Assembly: GCA_003151855.1 (NCBI GenBank)
Contig: PLYV01000302.1
Location: 1-41,510, forward strand
Length of the DNA stretch: 41,510 nucleotides
Source: Limisphaerales bacterium
GTDB lineage: Bacteria; Verrucomicrobiota; Verrucomicrobiia; Limisphaerales; UBA11358
Direction: 5' to 3'
How positions within the stretch are numbered: the stretch's first letter is position 1; each line of letters opens with the position of its first letter. A program made the position numbers and the translations under genes. This document shows, piece after piece, positions 29,146 through 38,202 of the stretch. Under the pieces are notes generated by a model that searched no databases, was not told the DNA's origin, and saw only the letters and a program-made list of their open reading frames with translations.

Positions 29146-31506
29146 TCATTGGATGATGAGGGAATAATCCCATTGCACCGTGTTGGAATTGGCGTCGGTC
29201 ACGGTCACGGTGACATCATAAACCAGCGCATTGGGCGCCAGCCGGACGGGCGTGCCGGTCAAAAGACCGGTTGAATCCATCGTCAACCCCGGCGGCAGAT
29301 TGCTCGCCGACCAGGTGAACGGTGCCGTCAGGCGAGTGCTGTCAACGGTGAACTGCACCGGGCCGTAGAAGACGTCACTGGTGCCATTGTCCAGGCTGGT
29401 CGGAGAAACCTGCGCGAGCATCTGGTTGTTCAAGTTGTCCAGACTCTCGGTATCCGGATAAACGACGGGGTAATTGGTGCTGGCGTCAAACGACCCCCAG
29501 TGGCTGGTCTGCACCTGAACCGTCTCGTTGACGTTGGAGAATCCGAGATTGAAGATATTGGTGCCCAAGAACAGCAACTGGTTTTTGAACATGAACTGCG
29601 CCTCGTAGCCGTTGCGGAACGCATTATTGACCTTGTTGTAATCAAAAATCGTGTTCGGCGTGATCGTCCCCGGCCCGGCCAGGTTGCTCAACCTCTGGGT
29701 GTCGTCAAAATTGATGTCGCGGATAACAGAACCGTTGAAGGTGTTTGCCTCCGCCTGATCCGAGCAGGTGATCAGGATTTCCGGCGCGGTCACCACGCGG
29801 TCAAAATGACGCCGAACCCAACGGCTGCCCTGAAGCGCCACCATGTCGTAGCCGTTGGTCTGCGGCTGCCAAGATTCCACGCCAATCAAAGAGTCATAGT
29901 CAACACGGACAAATTTCACCTTGCCAACACCCTGATAATATCCCGTCGTGTTGGTCGGATTATCGCAAGTCACCGGCAGGGTGACATAGGTGTAATTGGT
30001 ATACCAAGTGATGAGGTTTTGCGTATAGCTGGAACCCGTGGTGTTGGTGGACGTGACCGTGTTGGTGCCCGTCGCCGTAAGGCTGTTGGTGGTATAGATC
30101 ACGTTTTTTTGCAGCGTATAAAGAATGTCCACCGGGCAGCGGTTGGTGCCCAGCAGCGGCACGATGTAAAAACTGCCGGCCGGCGTATTTTTAAGCGTCA
30201 CTTTCAAATTGGTGATGTTGGTCGCCAGCGGTGAGCCAAAGGGAGCGCCGACCAGCGGCGCGACCGTCACCGTCTGCAGGATAGCCGGGGCATTCGGCAG
30301 ATAGTAGTTGGTCACCACGTTCGCAAAGGTGGTGACGTATTTGTGCAGCGGATAATAGGAGCGGTTGGTCACCAGCAGCAGGCGCTGTGGCGTGCCGTAG
30401 GGCGAGCCAACCGGCGGTGGCACAAATGTTGACGTGATGGACAGATTGGTCGCCGGAATCCAATAATCATGCGAACTGGTCACCACCAGTCCCGGATAAT
30501 TGCTCTGCATGACGCTCGGTGCATTGGTGGCGGCGGCCGCCAAAAACGCCCCATAATCATAAGTGCCGAAGCCGGTGACGGTGCTGGCATTGACCGGGAA
30601 CAGCGCCTGCTGCCCGGTCGTGTTCGTGACCGCCGAAAAAAGCAGGCTGCCCGCCGGGGCGCTCTCCCGGTTCACGTTGTTCGTGGAATACAGGTAGCGC
30701 AGGCCGGACACGTCATCGCGGGTCAAACCGGTGTAAAACCCTCCCACCTGCAGGCCGCCGCCGCCGAAAATATCGCCAATATTGTCGGCCACGGCGGTGT
30801 TTTGGTCGGAATCCGTATCCGTGGAAAACGGAACCGTCCATGCCAGCGGATTCCCGGGAGCGCAAATTTCAATGATGTAATAGGTGTAAAGGATGTTGTT
30901 GACGTAGGACGAATACTGGATTTGTGCGGGAACCAAACCCAGAGATTCAAAATTGCGCTGCACCACGAGATAGAGCGCCGTCTGCGGGCAGGCCGGGCCC
31001 GGATCGCGATCATGCAGCGTCCAGGTGAACCGGCCCGGCTCCGCCAGTCCCAACTGCTCCACGAGCAGGTGCAAGGTCGCTGACTTGAGATCCGTCAGAT
31101 ACAGCGCCGACGCGTCCGAGTTTTCATGCTGTGAATTCAGCGGAAACGCATTCGGATCCAGCTTGTCCACGTTGGTCAGGCTGTTGATCACGTTCATGGC
31201 GCTGTCCACCGCGGCCACGCCGTTGGAGTGGAAGTAGGTCCAGAAATTCGCGTCGTAGGAATAATAAATGATCGGCACGTTGCGCCGAAATTCCTCAAAC
31301 ATATCCTTCGGGGCACCAATATCCCCCAGATAAATCGGCCCGCCAGGCATGGCGTTGTCCATGTAGGCATAGCCATAGCCGATCACGCCCGTCTGCCAGG
31401 CATCGCCACCGTTGCCCTGCGGCCCCAGCAGGGAAAATCCCCAGCTCGACTGCAGGCCGGCCGCCAGCAACGCCATCCAGAAAATTCTTTTGATATTTCG
31501 CAACAT
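29146..31506 (-). CDS. Secreted protein with C-terminal putative Ig domain (786 aa)
   Basis: Signal peptide at residues 1-23 (MLRNIKRIFWMALLAAGLQS, then SWG). Residues ~25-280 form a globular region (GNGGDAWQTGVIGYGYAYMD, LTRDDVSGLRYLYSTNNV) vaguely like metalloprotease-type secreted proteins. I find no HExxH, so I do not call it a protease. The middle is Asn/Thr-rich (TGTNTVTSTNTTGSS). The C-terminus is a He_PIG-type Ig domain (FTWSASNLPPGLTMDSTGLL, then TGTP and the VTVTVTDANSNTVQWDYSLI strand). The function is unknown; it is probably extracellular. It is 12 bases downstream of the 656-residue gene, in the same transcription unit. Confidence 0.85.
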   Translation of the reverse strand: MLRNIKRIFWMALLAAGLQSSWGFSLLGPQGNGGDAWQTGVIGYGYAYMDNAMPGGPIYLGDIGAPKDMFEEFRRNVPIIYYSYDANFWTYFHSNGVAAVDSAMNVINSLTNVDKLDPNAFPLNSQHENSDASALYLTDLKSATLHLLVEQLGLAEPGRFTWTLHDRDPGPACPQTALYLVVQRNFESLGLVPAQIQYSSYVNNILYTYYIIEICAPGNPLAWTVPFSTDTDSDQNTAVADNIGDIFGGGGLQVGGFYTGLTRDDVSGLRYLYSTNNVNRESAPAGSLLFSAVTNTTGQQALFPVNASTVTGFGTYDYGAFLAAAATNAPSVMQSNYPGLVVTSSHDYWIPATNLSITSTFVPPPVGSPYGTPQRLLLVTNRSYYPLHKYVTTFANVVTNYYLPNAPAILQTVTVAPLVGAPFGSPLATNITNLKVTLKNTPAGSFYIVPLLGTNRCPVDILYTLQKNVIYTTNSLTATGTNTVTSTNTTGSSYTQNLITWYTNYTYVTLPVTCDNPTNTTGYYQGVGKVKFVRVDYDSLIGVESWQPQTNGYDMVALQGSRWVRRHFDRVVTAPEILITCSDQAEANTFNGSVIRDINFDDTQRLSNLAGPGTITPNTIFDYNKVNNAFRNGYEAQFMFKNQLLFLGTNIFNLGFSNVNETVQVQTSHWGSFDASTNYPVVYPDTESLDNLNNQMLAQVSPTSLDNGTSDVFYGPVQFTVDSTRLTAPFTWSASNLPPGLTMDSTGLLTGTPVRLAPNALVYDVTVTVTDANSNTVQWDYSLIIQ

Positions 31507-31518
31507 ACAAATTGATGA

Positions 31519-33489
31519 TTAACGCAGCAGCAACACGCGGTAATAGCCCACCGGGCCGCCGCCGATGTAAATGGAGTCCGTCCCGCCGGCGGCAAAACGC
31601 GGCTTGCCCACCGCCTGCCAAGTGACAAGATTGGTCGTCACTTCCACCTGATATTTTGCGCCGGGCTGCGTGTTCCAATGCAGATACATTCCGTTCTTCG
31701 CGTGCTCCAGCGCGGTCTTCAGCCAGGTGCTGGAATCCTGCGGCTTGCCGCCGCTCAAAAACACCTGCGCCAGCGTCGGACCATCCGCACTCAAGCGGTT
31801 GTCGGCGGCGAGCCACAAGTTCGTCGCGGTTGCGCCAAAATTTTCCACCATCCACTCCCACGGGATGCCGCCCCAATTCGCCCCGCTCCAAGTCTTGCCC
31901 TTCGCCGGCGGTGACAGCGGCGCGCGCCGGCCATCGTTCAGGACATAGCCAACTTGAAATGAATGAGTGCTGCCCGCGAGCAGGCCGTGAATCGAACTCA
32001 TCGTCCATTGATTGCCCGCCAGCGAAGCCGCCGGCGTGGCGGAGCCGTCCACATAGACCTGAAAATTGGAAACGGCCAGACCCGCCAACTGCGGCCAGGA
32101 AACCTGCAGTTCCGGCTGATAGACGCCCTTGCTCACATTGAACGGCGCATAGACAAATGCATTGGCCACCGGCTGCAACACCGAGGTTACGTCGGCATAG
32201 CGCTGGGCATACAAATCGAAACCGTTGGCCAAGCCGTTGAAACTGGTCCAAATCGCCACGAACTGGCTGCTGCCATCCGAAGCCACCACCGGCTGCAGCT
32301 GGCGGCTGATGGTCGTGGTGTTGACCAGCAGTTCGCCACCAATGAGCGTGCCGTCGCTGTGGACATACTGGCCGAACACGCCCTCGCGGGAACCATCCTG
32401 GCCCAGGCTGGTCCAAACGACAAAAAACTCCTGGTTGAGCGCCGCAATTTTCGGCGCGTATTGGTCGCCGAACGTGTGCGTATTGACCCGCACCACCGCG
32501 CCGCCGGTGCCGGCGCTGGTGTAAGGCCGCGCGTAAATGTCCCAACTGTTCGTCAGCGTCGTCATGTCCAGCGCCGCCCAGGCAACCAAGAAACTGCCGT
32601 CCGCCGCCGTGGCCAGTTGCGGCGTAGCGCAGGGATTGGCATCCTCGTCCACCAGAAATTCACCACCAACGGGTGAGGCATTGGTTTTGAACAGGCGGGC
32701 GTAAATATCCACACTCGGCAACGGCGCGGCCCCGGCGGCATGGTAAACCGTGTTGCTGCCGTAATTCGGCGCGAGGCTGCGCTGCTGCTCGGACACCCAC
32801 GCCACCACGAAGCCGCCGTTGGCCAGCGCCGTCACCGCCGGCGTGCGCTGGTTGAAATTAATGAACTGGTTGATGAGAAATTCGCCACCAACTTTCTTGC
32901 CGGCGGGCGAAAACAACTGGCCGCAGACATCCAGCCGCGACCCCGCGCCTGCCTTGTTGTAACTGGCCCAGACCACGATGACATTGCCGTTGGCCAGCAC
33001 CGCCACGGCGGGGTTGATCTGAAAATTATTCGTGAAGGTGTTGACGAGCACATCGCTGGTCGTGGTGAACGTGCCGTTCGTGTTCAGGAACCGCGCAAAA
33101 ATGTGCTGGAAGCCTTCGCGTCCGCCCTGCCAGACAAACACTGCGCCGCCGTTTTTCAGCAGCGCCACGCGGGCGTTTTCCTGGTCGTTGGAACCCACCG
33201 CATTCACGCGAAACGGCGCGAACGCGCCGGACAAAGTGCCGTCCAACTGGCACGCGCTCACGCCCTGGCCGCTGCCATCGGTGGCATTGTCCTGCCAGAC
33301 CAAATAACCGCCACTGGCAGAGAGCGCGACATCCGGGTGCATCTGGTCGCCGGGCAACTGGCCGACGACGGCATACTCGGTGCCGTTGGCACCGTAATAA
33401 TTGGTCTGCGCGGAAACGGAAAAACAAACCGCCCCGACGCACACCGCGACGGCGGCCAATATTTTCAAACGGTCAAACGACGACATCAT
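31519..33489 (-). CDS. Secreted seven-repeat propeller protein with Fn3-like C-terminus (656 aa)
   Basis: A signal peptide (MMSSFDRLKILAAVAVCVGA, cleavage after SVSA) sets the start at 33489 or 33486; the open frame runs up to a TTG at 33606. Seven repeats of about 60 residues follow. Each has a strand like GGFVVAWVS and often an end like GGEFLVN (GYLVWQ, AVFVWQ, VIVVWA, FVVAWV, FLVAWA, FFVVWT, FVAIWT), consistent with a seven-bladed beta-propeller. An Fn3-like domain then follows (LQVSWPQLAGLAVSNFQVYV). The C-terminal module has IPWEWMVENFG, YLHWNTQPGAKYQVEVTTNL and VTWQ, of the type that ends many verrucomicrobial secreted proteins. The function is unknown. It is first in the run of secreted genes. 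Confidence 0.87.
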   Translation of the reverse strand: MMSSFDRLKILAAVAVCVGAVCFSVSAQTNYYGANGTEYAVVGQLPGDQMHPDVALSASGGYLVWQDNATDGSGQGVSACQLDGTLSGAFAPFRVNAVGSNDQENARVALLKNGGAVFVWQGGREGFQHIFARFLNTNGTFTTTSDVLVNTFTNNFQINPAVAVLANGNVIVVWASYNKAGAGSRLDVCGQLFSPAGKKVGGEFLINQFINFNQRTPAVTALANGGFVVAWVSEQQRSLAPNYGSNTVYHAAGAAPLPSVDIYARLFKTNASPVGGEFLVDEDANPCATPQLATAADGSFLVAWAALDMTTLTNSWDIYARPYTSAGTGGAVVRVNTHTFGDQYAPKIAALNQEFFVVWTSLGQDGSREGVFGQYVHSDGTLIGGELLVNTTTISRQLQPVVASDGSSQFVAIWTSFNGLANGFDLYAQRYADVTSVLQPVANAFVYAPFNVSKGVYQPELQVSWPQLAGLAVSNFQVYVDGSATPAASLAGNQWTMSSIHGLLAGSTHSFQVGYVLNDGRRAPLSPPAKGKTWSGANWGGIPWEWMVENFGATATNLWLAADNRLSADGPTLAQVFLSGGKPQDSSTWLKTALEHAKNGMYLHWNTQPGAKYQVEVTTNLVTWQAVGKPRFAAGGTDSIYIGGGPVGYYRVLLLR

Positions 33490-33497
33490 GGTAGGCA

Positions 33498-33527
33498 GAC
33501 AAAATAAACCACCCCGGCGGGTTTGTC
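33498..33527. other. Imperfect inverted repeat just before the 656-aa gene
   Basis: GACAAAATAAACC at 33498-33510 pairs with GGTTTGTC at 33520-33527 (GAC with GTC, AAACC with GGTTT, and a bulge between). It sits directly upstream of the start codon on the minus strand and 80 bases after the exonuclease stop. It could be a weak attenuator separating the secretin/exonuclease genes from the secreted proteins. No strong T-run follows on the minus strand. Confidence 0.35.
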
Positions 33528-33606
33528 TAAAAATTCCCGCCGTTGCCGCCGGCTGCGTTTCCGCACCGGCCACTTGGTTGTTCCAGCTTTGCAAATTCAT
33601 TTTCAA

Positions 33607-34485
33607 TCAAATCAGTTCCGCCTGTTTTTCGCCGCCGGCTTCCAGCGCGGCGAGCATTCCCTTGAATCCCCACGCGGCAAACAACCGGCTCAACGCCGCC
33701 TGGTCGCCCGCGCCAGCCACCATTTTTTCCGGCGCAAAATCGCACGGCACGTCCGGCAGCCGCACCAGCCGCTGATTACGAACCACCGCCGCCGCCGCGC
33801 CACTCAATGACTGCCGCAATTTTTCCGACTTCACCTCAGCCAACCGCACCAGCAAATTGTCCACCGCGCCAAATTGTTTCAACAGTTCCGCCGCCGTTTT
33901 CGGCCCCACGCCGGGCACGCCGGGGATGTTGTCCACCGCGTCGCCCATCAGCGCCAGCCAGTCGGCGACCTGCCCCGGCTCCACGCCGGTCTTGGCCCGC
34001 ACCTGTTCGGCTCCCCAAATCGTCCCGGTCTTGTCGTTCGGGTTCAACAGCCCGATTTGCACCGAGACCAACTGCATAAAATCCTTGTCGGAACTGGCAA
34101 TCACCACGTTCCAACCCGCCGCCGCCGAGCGCCGCGCGAGGCTGGCGATGTAATCGTCCGCCTCCACGCCGTCGGCACGGTGGCTGGCGATTTTCGCCGC
34201 CGCCAAAAATTCCACAAGGCCGTCCAACTGCGTCCGCAAATCCGCCGGCATCTCCGGCCGGTGCGCCTTGTAATCCGGCAGCTCGGCCAGCCGCTCGGCG
34301 CTCAAGCCGCCGTCCCACACGACCATCAGATGCGTCGGCTCCACGGCCAGCCGCATCTTTTCGAGCATCTTGACGAAGCCGTAAATGGCGTTCGTCGGCT
34401 GCCCGCCCGGCGCGCGCAGCTCGCGGATGGCGTGAAACGCGCGATACGCGTAGGCGTGCCCGTCAACAATCAGGAGCCGGTTCAC
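33607..34485 (-). CDS. Stand-alone 5'-3' exonuclease (PolA N-domain type)
   Basis: A 292-residue protein equal to the 5' nuclease domain of DNA polymerase I, without a polymerase part. It contains LLIVDGHAYAYRAFHAI, DYKAHRPEMPADLR (the helical arch region), metal-site residues in GVEADDYIASLARR and SSDKDFMQLV, and the helix-hairpin-helix GDAVDNIPGVPGVGPKTAAE. Such proteins remove RNA primers and 5' flaps. The start is GTG 34485, overlapping the secretin stop by four bases (GTGA), so translation is coupled. Coupling of a DNA repair nuclease to an envelope secretin is odd, but may only reflect compact gene order. Confidence 0.93.
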   Translation of the reverse strand: MNRLLIVDGHAYAYRAFHAIRELRAPGGQPTNAIYGFVKMLEKMRLAVEPTHLMVVWDGGLSAERLAELPDYKAHRPEMPADLRTQLDGLVEFLAAAKIASHRADGVEADDYIASLARRSAAAGWNVVIASSDKDFMQLVSVQIGLLNPNDKTGTIWGAEQVRAKTGVEPGQVADWLALMGDAVDNIPGVPGVGPKTAAELLKQFGAVDNLLVRLAEVKSEKLRQSLSGAAAAVVRNQRLVRLPDVPCDFAPEKMVAGAGDQAALSRLFAAWGFKGMLAALEAGGEKQAELI

Positions 34486-37364
34486 TCTTTGGCCACCGGC
34501 GGCGAAATTTTCTGCAAACCGGGCGGCTGCGCCGGAATCGCTGCCTGCGCGAACGGCAGATCGTCGTCGGTATGCACGCGGTTGCCCGCCGGGTCAACAA
34601 TGGTGGCGGTGACAAAAATCATCAGGTTCTTTTTCTGGGTGGTCTTGCTCTGATTCTGGAAAAGCCGGCCAATCAGCGGCAGGTCGCCAATCACCGGCAA
34701 CTGACTCTTGCTGGACTGAACGGACGATGAAATCAATCCGCCGAGCACCACGGTCTGGTTGTCCCAGACGTTCACGGTGGTGACGACCTGACGGACGCTG
34801 AATTTCGGCAAGGCGACCGGCAGCGTGGTGCCATTCAGGTTGCCAAGCGAGCTGCCGGGGTTGTAGCCCGGGATTTCGCTCGCGCTGATGGTGTCATAGC
34901 CGAGGAACTCGGTGTCCGATGGGATCAGGGCCAGGTTGATCGTGTAGCCATCGGACAAAACATAGGGCACCACGTCCAAAATCGGACCGATTTCAACCTG
35001 CTGGGTGCTGGGGCTGACGGAGGCGACCCCGGGCGCCTGCACAACACTATTAACACTATTTCCGCCGCTATTACCACCACCGCCGTTGTTGGCCGTTCCG
35101 TTGTCAAAGGAAAAACCCGTGACAACATTTTGAATGGCCGTGGCACGCATCTGGGTCTGGCGACCGCTGGTGGTGGTCACTTCCGGTTCGCCCAAGGTTT
35201 CCGAACCAGTGCGCGTCTGAAGCGCGTGAATGACCATGCGGAAATTCGGGTCGGTCAGGATGCCCGTGAGGGTTGCCACCGTGGGGGCACCGGAGCCGCT
35301 GGAAAACAACTGTTGATCCGTGGCGGCTCCAGGAATCACACTGGCAGCGGTATTGCCCGGAAATAGGCCGAGCGGATTAGCTGCAGAAGTGCCCGGCACC
35401 TGCCCGGTCCCCAAAGACGGCGAGGTGCCGCCCGACCCCACGACCGAGCCGTTGCCGGTCATGTTAAACTGGCCAAGATACCAGTCAAAGCCCAGCGCCT
35501 TGTTGTCATCTTGCTGCACCTCGATGAAACGCGACTTGATATGAACCTGCGGAGCGACCTCGTCCAACATCTCAATGGCGCGCTCAATGGTGTCCAAGTC
35601 CTGCTCCGTGGCCTTCACAAAAAGTTTGCCCACGCGGTCGTTGAAAAACACCGCCTTGCCGGGCGGGCTTGAAAGGTTCACGCCCAGCGCGGTGAAATAA
35701 GCACGTGCCGCCGCGCTGACCGTCTCGGCCAGTGTCACCTGCGTGATATAATTCAAGCCGCCATTGCCACCCACGTTACCACCGCCGCCACCACCGCCGG
35801 CGGCCAGCGGATTGACTGACCCCTGGCCTTGGCCACCGCCACCGCCACCACCTTGGCCGTTGCCTGTGTTGCGCAAACCGCCCGCACCGGAAAAGGCATT
35901 CACAACCCCGACCACCGCGCCGCCGTTATTTTGATTATTACCACCACCACCACTGTTGCCGCCACCGCTGTTGCCGCCACCACCGCTGCTGCTGCCACTG
36001 CTGCTGACCGAGCCAAAACTTGCCGAGCCAACGCTTTCCAAGCCGGAATAGAACGTGTTTGGATCCACCTTGAAGACGCGGGTGAAAAGCTGCGGCGTTT
36101 CCGCGCCCTTTGATGAAAACACAATGGCGAAATCCGTCACGGTATATTTGATCGGATGATCGGCCACCATGACAATCGCATCCAGCACATCCGCCAGCCG
36201 GACATCGGACAGGTTGGGAATCTTGACGATAAATGAGCCGACATCCACCGCTTCGCCGCCGCCGGGAGCGCTGGCCAAAAGCTGTCCGGTGGCCGGATCA
36301 GTCGCCATCGGCGCGGCGGCCGGGGCACCGGGCACCCCACCCACGCCGCCAAAACCACCGCCAAAACCGCCGCCCAGTCCCGTGGCCGTCGGCGCGGCAA
36401 TCGCCTGACCGGACAGATCGGGGTTCGGGTTGATCAGGAAGTTGATGCCCTTGCGCTGCGGATCACGCAGGCGTGACTGCTCGGAAAGGTTCCGCAACAC
36501 TTCGCTCAACGGCAGCCCGTCGAAGGAGACCGAGTCCAGCCGGATGTGGTCGAGCTTGGAGACGATGGCCTGCCGACCCGGCCCGGTGTAAACCAACTGG
36601 TTGGTCGCGTAGGGATTGCCCGCCGTCAGGTTGTTTTTATTGGCGGGCAGAATCCATTGTTTCTCCACCGTGGTCATGCGCTCCTGCGTGTTTTCATTGT
36701 GCTGCGTGTTTTCCCGGGTGAACCTGGCCTGCTGGATCAAATTCATGTAATAGAAGGCCGCTGCGTTGTCGGGATCAATGGCCACGGCCTGGTTCAACTG
36801 TGCCTCGGCGTCATTGAGCTTGCCCATTTCATACAACAATTTGCCATTCTGCACATACGTTTTGGCGTCAAGCTTCTGGGCGGCAACCTGCGGCACCTGC
36901 TCCAACACTTCAGGGCTGGCCATGCGGCCTTTTCGGGCGGCAATCATCTGGTCGTTCTGCTTCTTGAAGGCCAGCGCGGCGGGATTTTTTGGATCCGCTT
37001 TCAACACCTGCTGCGCTTGGATGCCCGCCTCGTGCAAGTCGCCATGCGCCTGCGCGTCGCGCGCCAGCGTCAACCGCGTGACGGACAGGCCGTTGATGGC
37101 CTGCGCAGTTTCGGCATCAACGCCGGAACCAATCTGCTGGGCCAACTCGCACGACTCCTGGTAAAGCTTGGCGGCGGCCACGGTTTCGCCGGCCTGGCTG
37201 GCGCGGCGGGCGTCGAGCAGTTTCTGCTGGAGCACGATTTTGTTGGCTTGGCGCAACACGGCTTCGTTGACCGCCGTGGCGGCGGGGCTGTCCTGGGCGG
37301 TTGCGACGGCGGGCAAGGCAATCACGGCGGCAAGACCGAGGAAAAGGATGGCGGCTTTAGTCAT
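34482..37364 (-). CDS. Type IV pilus-like secretin (PilQ / Amuc_1098-like) with N-terminal TPR region
   Basis: A 960-residue outer-membrane secretin. A signal peptide (MTKAAILFLGLAAVIALPAV, then ATA) is followed by a TPR-type helical region (~30-215; VQNGKLLYEMGKLNDAEAQL). An N-domain region follows (VRLADVLDAIVMVADHPIKY), then a second ring-building domain (FFNDRVGKLFVKATEQDLDT). The C-terminal secretin core has GEPEVTTTSGRQTQMRATAI, VWDNQTVVLGGLISS and the signature LPVIGDLPLIGRLF. Two Gly-rich inserts (~330-360 and ~455-535) interrupt the N-domains. It would form the outer-membrane pore of the complex encoded by the three genes upstream, an order like Amuc_1101-1100-1099-1098 of Akkermansia. 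The start is 51 bases after the previous stop. Confidence 0.94.
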   Translation of the reverse strand: MTKAAILFLGLAAVIALPAVATAQDSPAATAVNEAVLRQANKIVLQQKLLDARRASQAGETVAAAKLYQESCELAQQIGSGVDAETAQAINGLSVTRLTLARDAQAHGDLHEAGIQAQQVLKADPKNPAALAFKKQNDQMIAARKGRMASPEVLEQVPQVAAQKLDAKTYVQNGKLLYEMGKLNDAEAQLNQAVAIDPDNAAAFYYMNLIQQARFTRENTQHNENTQERMTTVEKQWILPANKNNLTAGNPYATNQLVYTGPGRQAIVSKLDHIRLDSVSFDGLPLSEVLRNLSEQSRLRDPQRKGINFLINPNPDLSGQAIAAPTATGLGGGFGGGFGGVGGVPGAPAAAPMATDPATGQLLASAPGGGEAVDVGSFIVKIPNLSDVRLADVLDAIVMVADHPIKYTVTDFAIVFSSKGAETPQLFTRVFKVDPNTFYSGLESVGSASFGSVSSSGSSSGGGGNSGGGNSGGGGNNQNNGGAVVGVVNAFSGAGGLRNTGNGQGGGGGGGQGQGSVNPLAAGGGGGGGNVGGNGGLNYITQVTLAETVSAAARAYFTALGVNLSSPPGKAVFFNDRVGKLFVKATEQDLDTIERAIEMLDEVAPQVHIKSRFIEVQQDDNKALGFDWYLGQFNMTGNGSVVGSGGTSPSLGTGQVPGTSAANPLGLFPGNTAASVIPGAATDQQLFSSGSGAPTVATLTGILTDPNFRMVIHALQTRTGSETLGEPEVTTTSGRQTQMRATAIQNVVTGFSFDNGTANNGGGGNSGGNSVNSVVQAPGVASVSPSTQQVEIGPILDVVPYVLSDGYTINLALIPSDTEFLGYDTISASEIPGYNPGSSLGNLNGTTLPVALPKFSVRQVVTTVNVWDNQTVVLGGLISSSVQSSKSQLPVIGDLPLIGRLFQNQSKTTQKKNLMIFVTATIVDPAGNRVHTDDDLPFAQAAIPAQPPGLQKISPPVAKE

Positions 37365-37415
37365 GGCAAATTGAGGTTCTGAAAAGTGTCGCGGTCAATT
37401 AGAGATATTTAACAG

Positions 37416-38201
37416 TCAGGGGGCAAATGGCAAAGTTGTTTTTTTCTGGTTGGACTGGTCGGTCAACACCACATAGCTCTGGCCAATTTCAGAGACGATG
37501 AAATCAGTGAAATTAAACGGCGTCCTGGTGCCGACCCGGCAGTTGTGAAAAGCCTTTTTCTCGGGGTCGTAGCGGAAATCGGCCATGTAGCCGTCCACGC
37601 GGCGATACGGCTTGTCGCGCGTCACCGTCACCGTCTCGCCGGTGTCGGCCAGTTTGATCAGCACCGAATCCGGATTTTCCGGCGCACCGATGACATCCAC
37701 CAGCGTGAACGTCTCGTTCTTGTCGCCCTTGGAAACATAGCGCTGCTGCTTGACCCGCTTGGCCGGCGACGGAGCCGCCTGTTTTTCCACACCGATGACA
37801 TAGCGCGCCCCGGCATCGTTCGTCGTGGCCGAGACCAGCGTCATCACCAGATACAACGGCGTGATGTTGGTGACCACCGCAATCCGCGGGCCGACACTGG
37901 TGTCCTTCTTGACCAGCCTTCCGTCCGCCGTCTTCACCCACTCGAACGGGTTGAACACCTTGTTGCCCGTCTCCAAGTCCAGCAGAGACGGCGTCTGCAA
38001 CCGCGTCATCGCCGTGCCGTTGGTGGAGAGGTCCATTTCCGGCAGCGCCTTGGCCGGCGGGTTGATCAGGCTGGTCGCCTGACCCTCCATCGACTCCTTG
38101 TCCGACGCGATGTAAAACAGCATGAACACCAGCACGCCGATCAGGCCGGCCAGCACGATGCCCAGCAAAATCTTTTCGTAATGTTTTTTGAGAAATTGCA
38201 T
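37416..38201 (-). CDS. Amuc_1099-like inner-membrane/periplasmic protein (PilP position)
   Basis: A 261-residue protein with one N-terminal membrane helix (ILLGIVLAGLIGVLVFMLFY, after the positive MQFLKKHYEK) and a periplasmic remainder. The latter includes a beta-rich segment (KNETFTLVDVIGAPENPDSV, VLIKLADTGETVTVTRDKPY). The place between PilO-like and secretin genes is that of pilP in proteobacterial pil operons and of Amuc_1099 in Akkermansia; homology is inferred from place, size and layout, not from a recognised motif. The start is one base after the PilO-like stop, so the two are tightly coupled. Confidence 0.75.
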   Translation of the reverse strand: MQFLKKHYEKILLGIVLAGLIGVLVFMLFYIASDKESMEGQATSLINPPAKALPEMDLSTNGTAMTRLQTPSLLDLETGNKVFNPFEWVKTADGRLVKKDTSVGPRIAVVTNITPLYLVMTLVSATTNDAGARYVIGVEKQAAPSPAKRVKQQRYVSKGDKNETFTLVDVIGAPENPDSVLIKLADTGETVTVTRDKPYRRVDGYMADFRYDPEKKAFHNCRVGTRTPFNFTDFIVSEIGQSYVVLTDQSNQKKTTLPFAP

Positions 38202-38202
38202 T

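Noticed and set aside
29146-31506. Zinc metalloprotease reading of the 786-residue protein
   Set aside because: LTRDDVSGLRYLY resembles the region after a matrixin active site, but no HExxH or HExxHxxGxxH motif is present.
35755-36005. Possible short tandem repeat or CRISPR-like array
   Set aside because: The repeats are irregular trinucleotide-type units within a coding Gly-rich stretch, with no constant repeat and unique spacer pattern.
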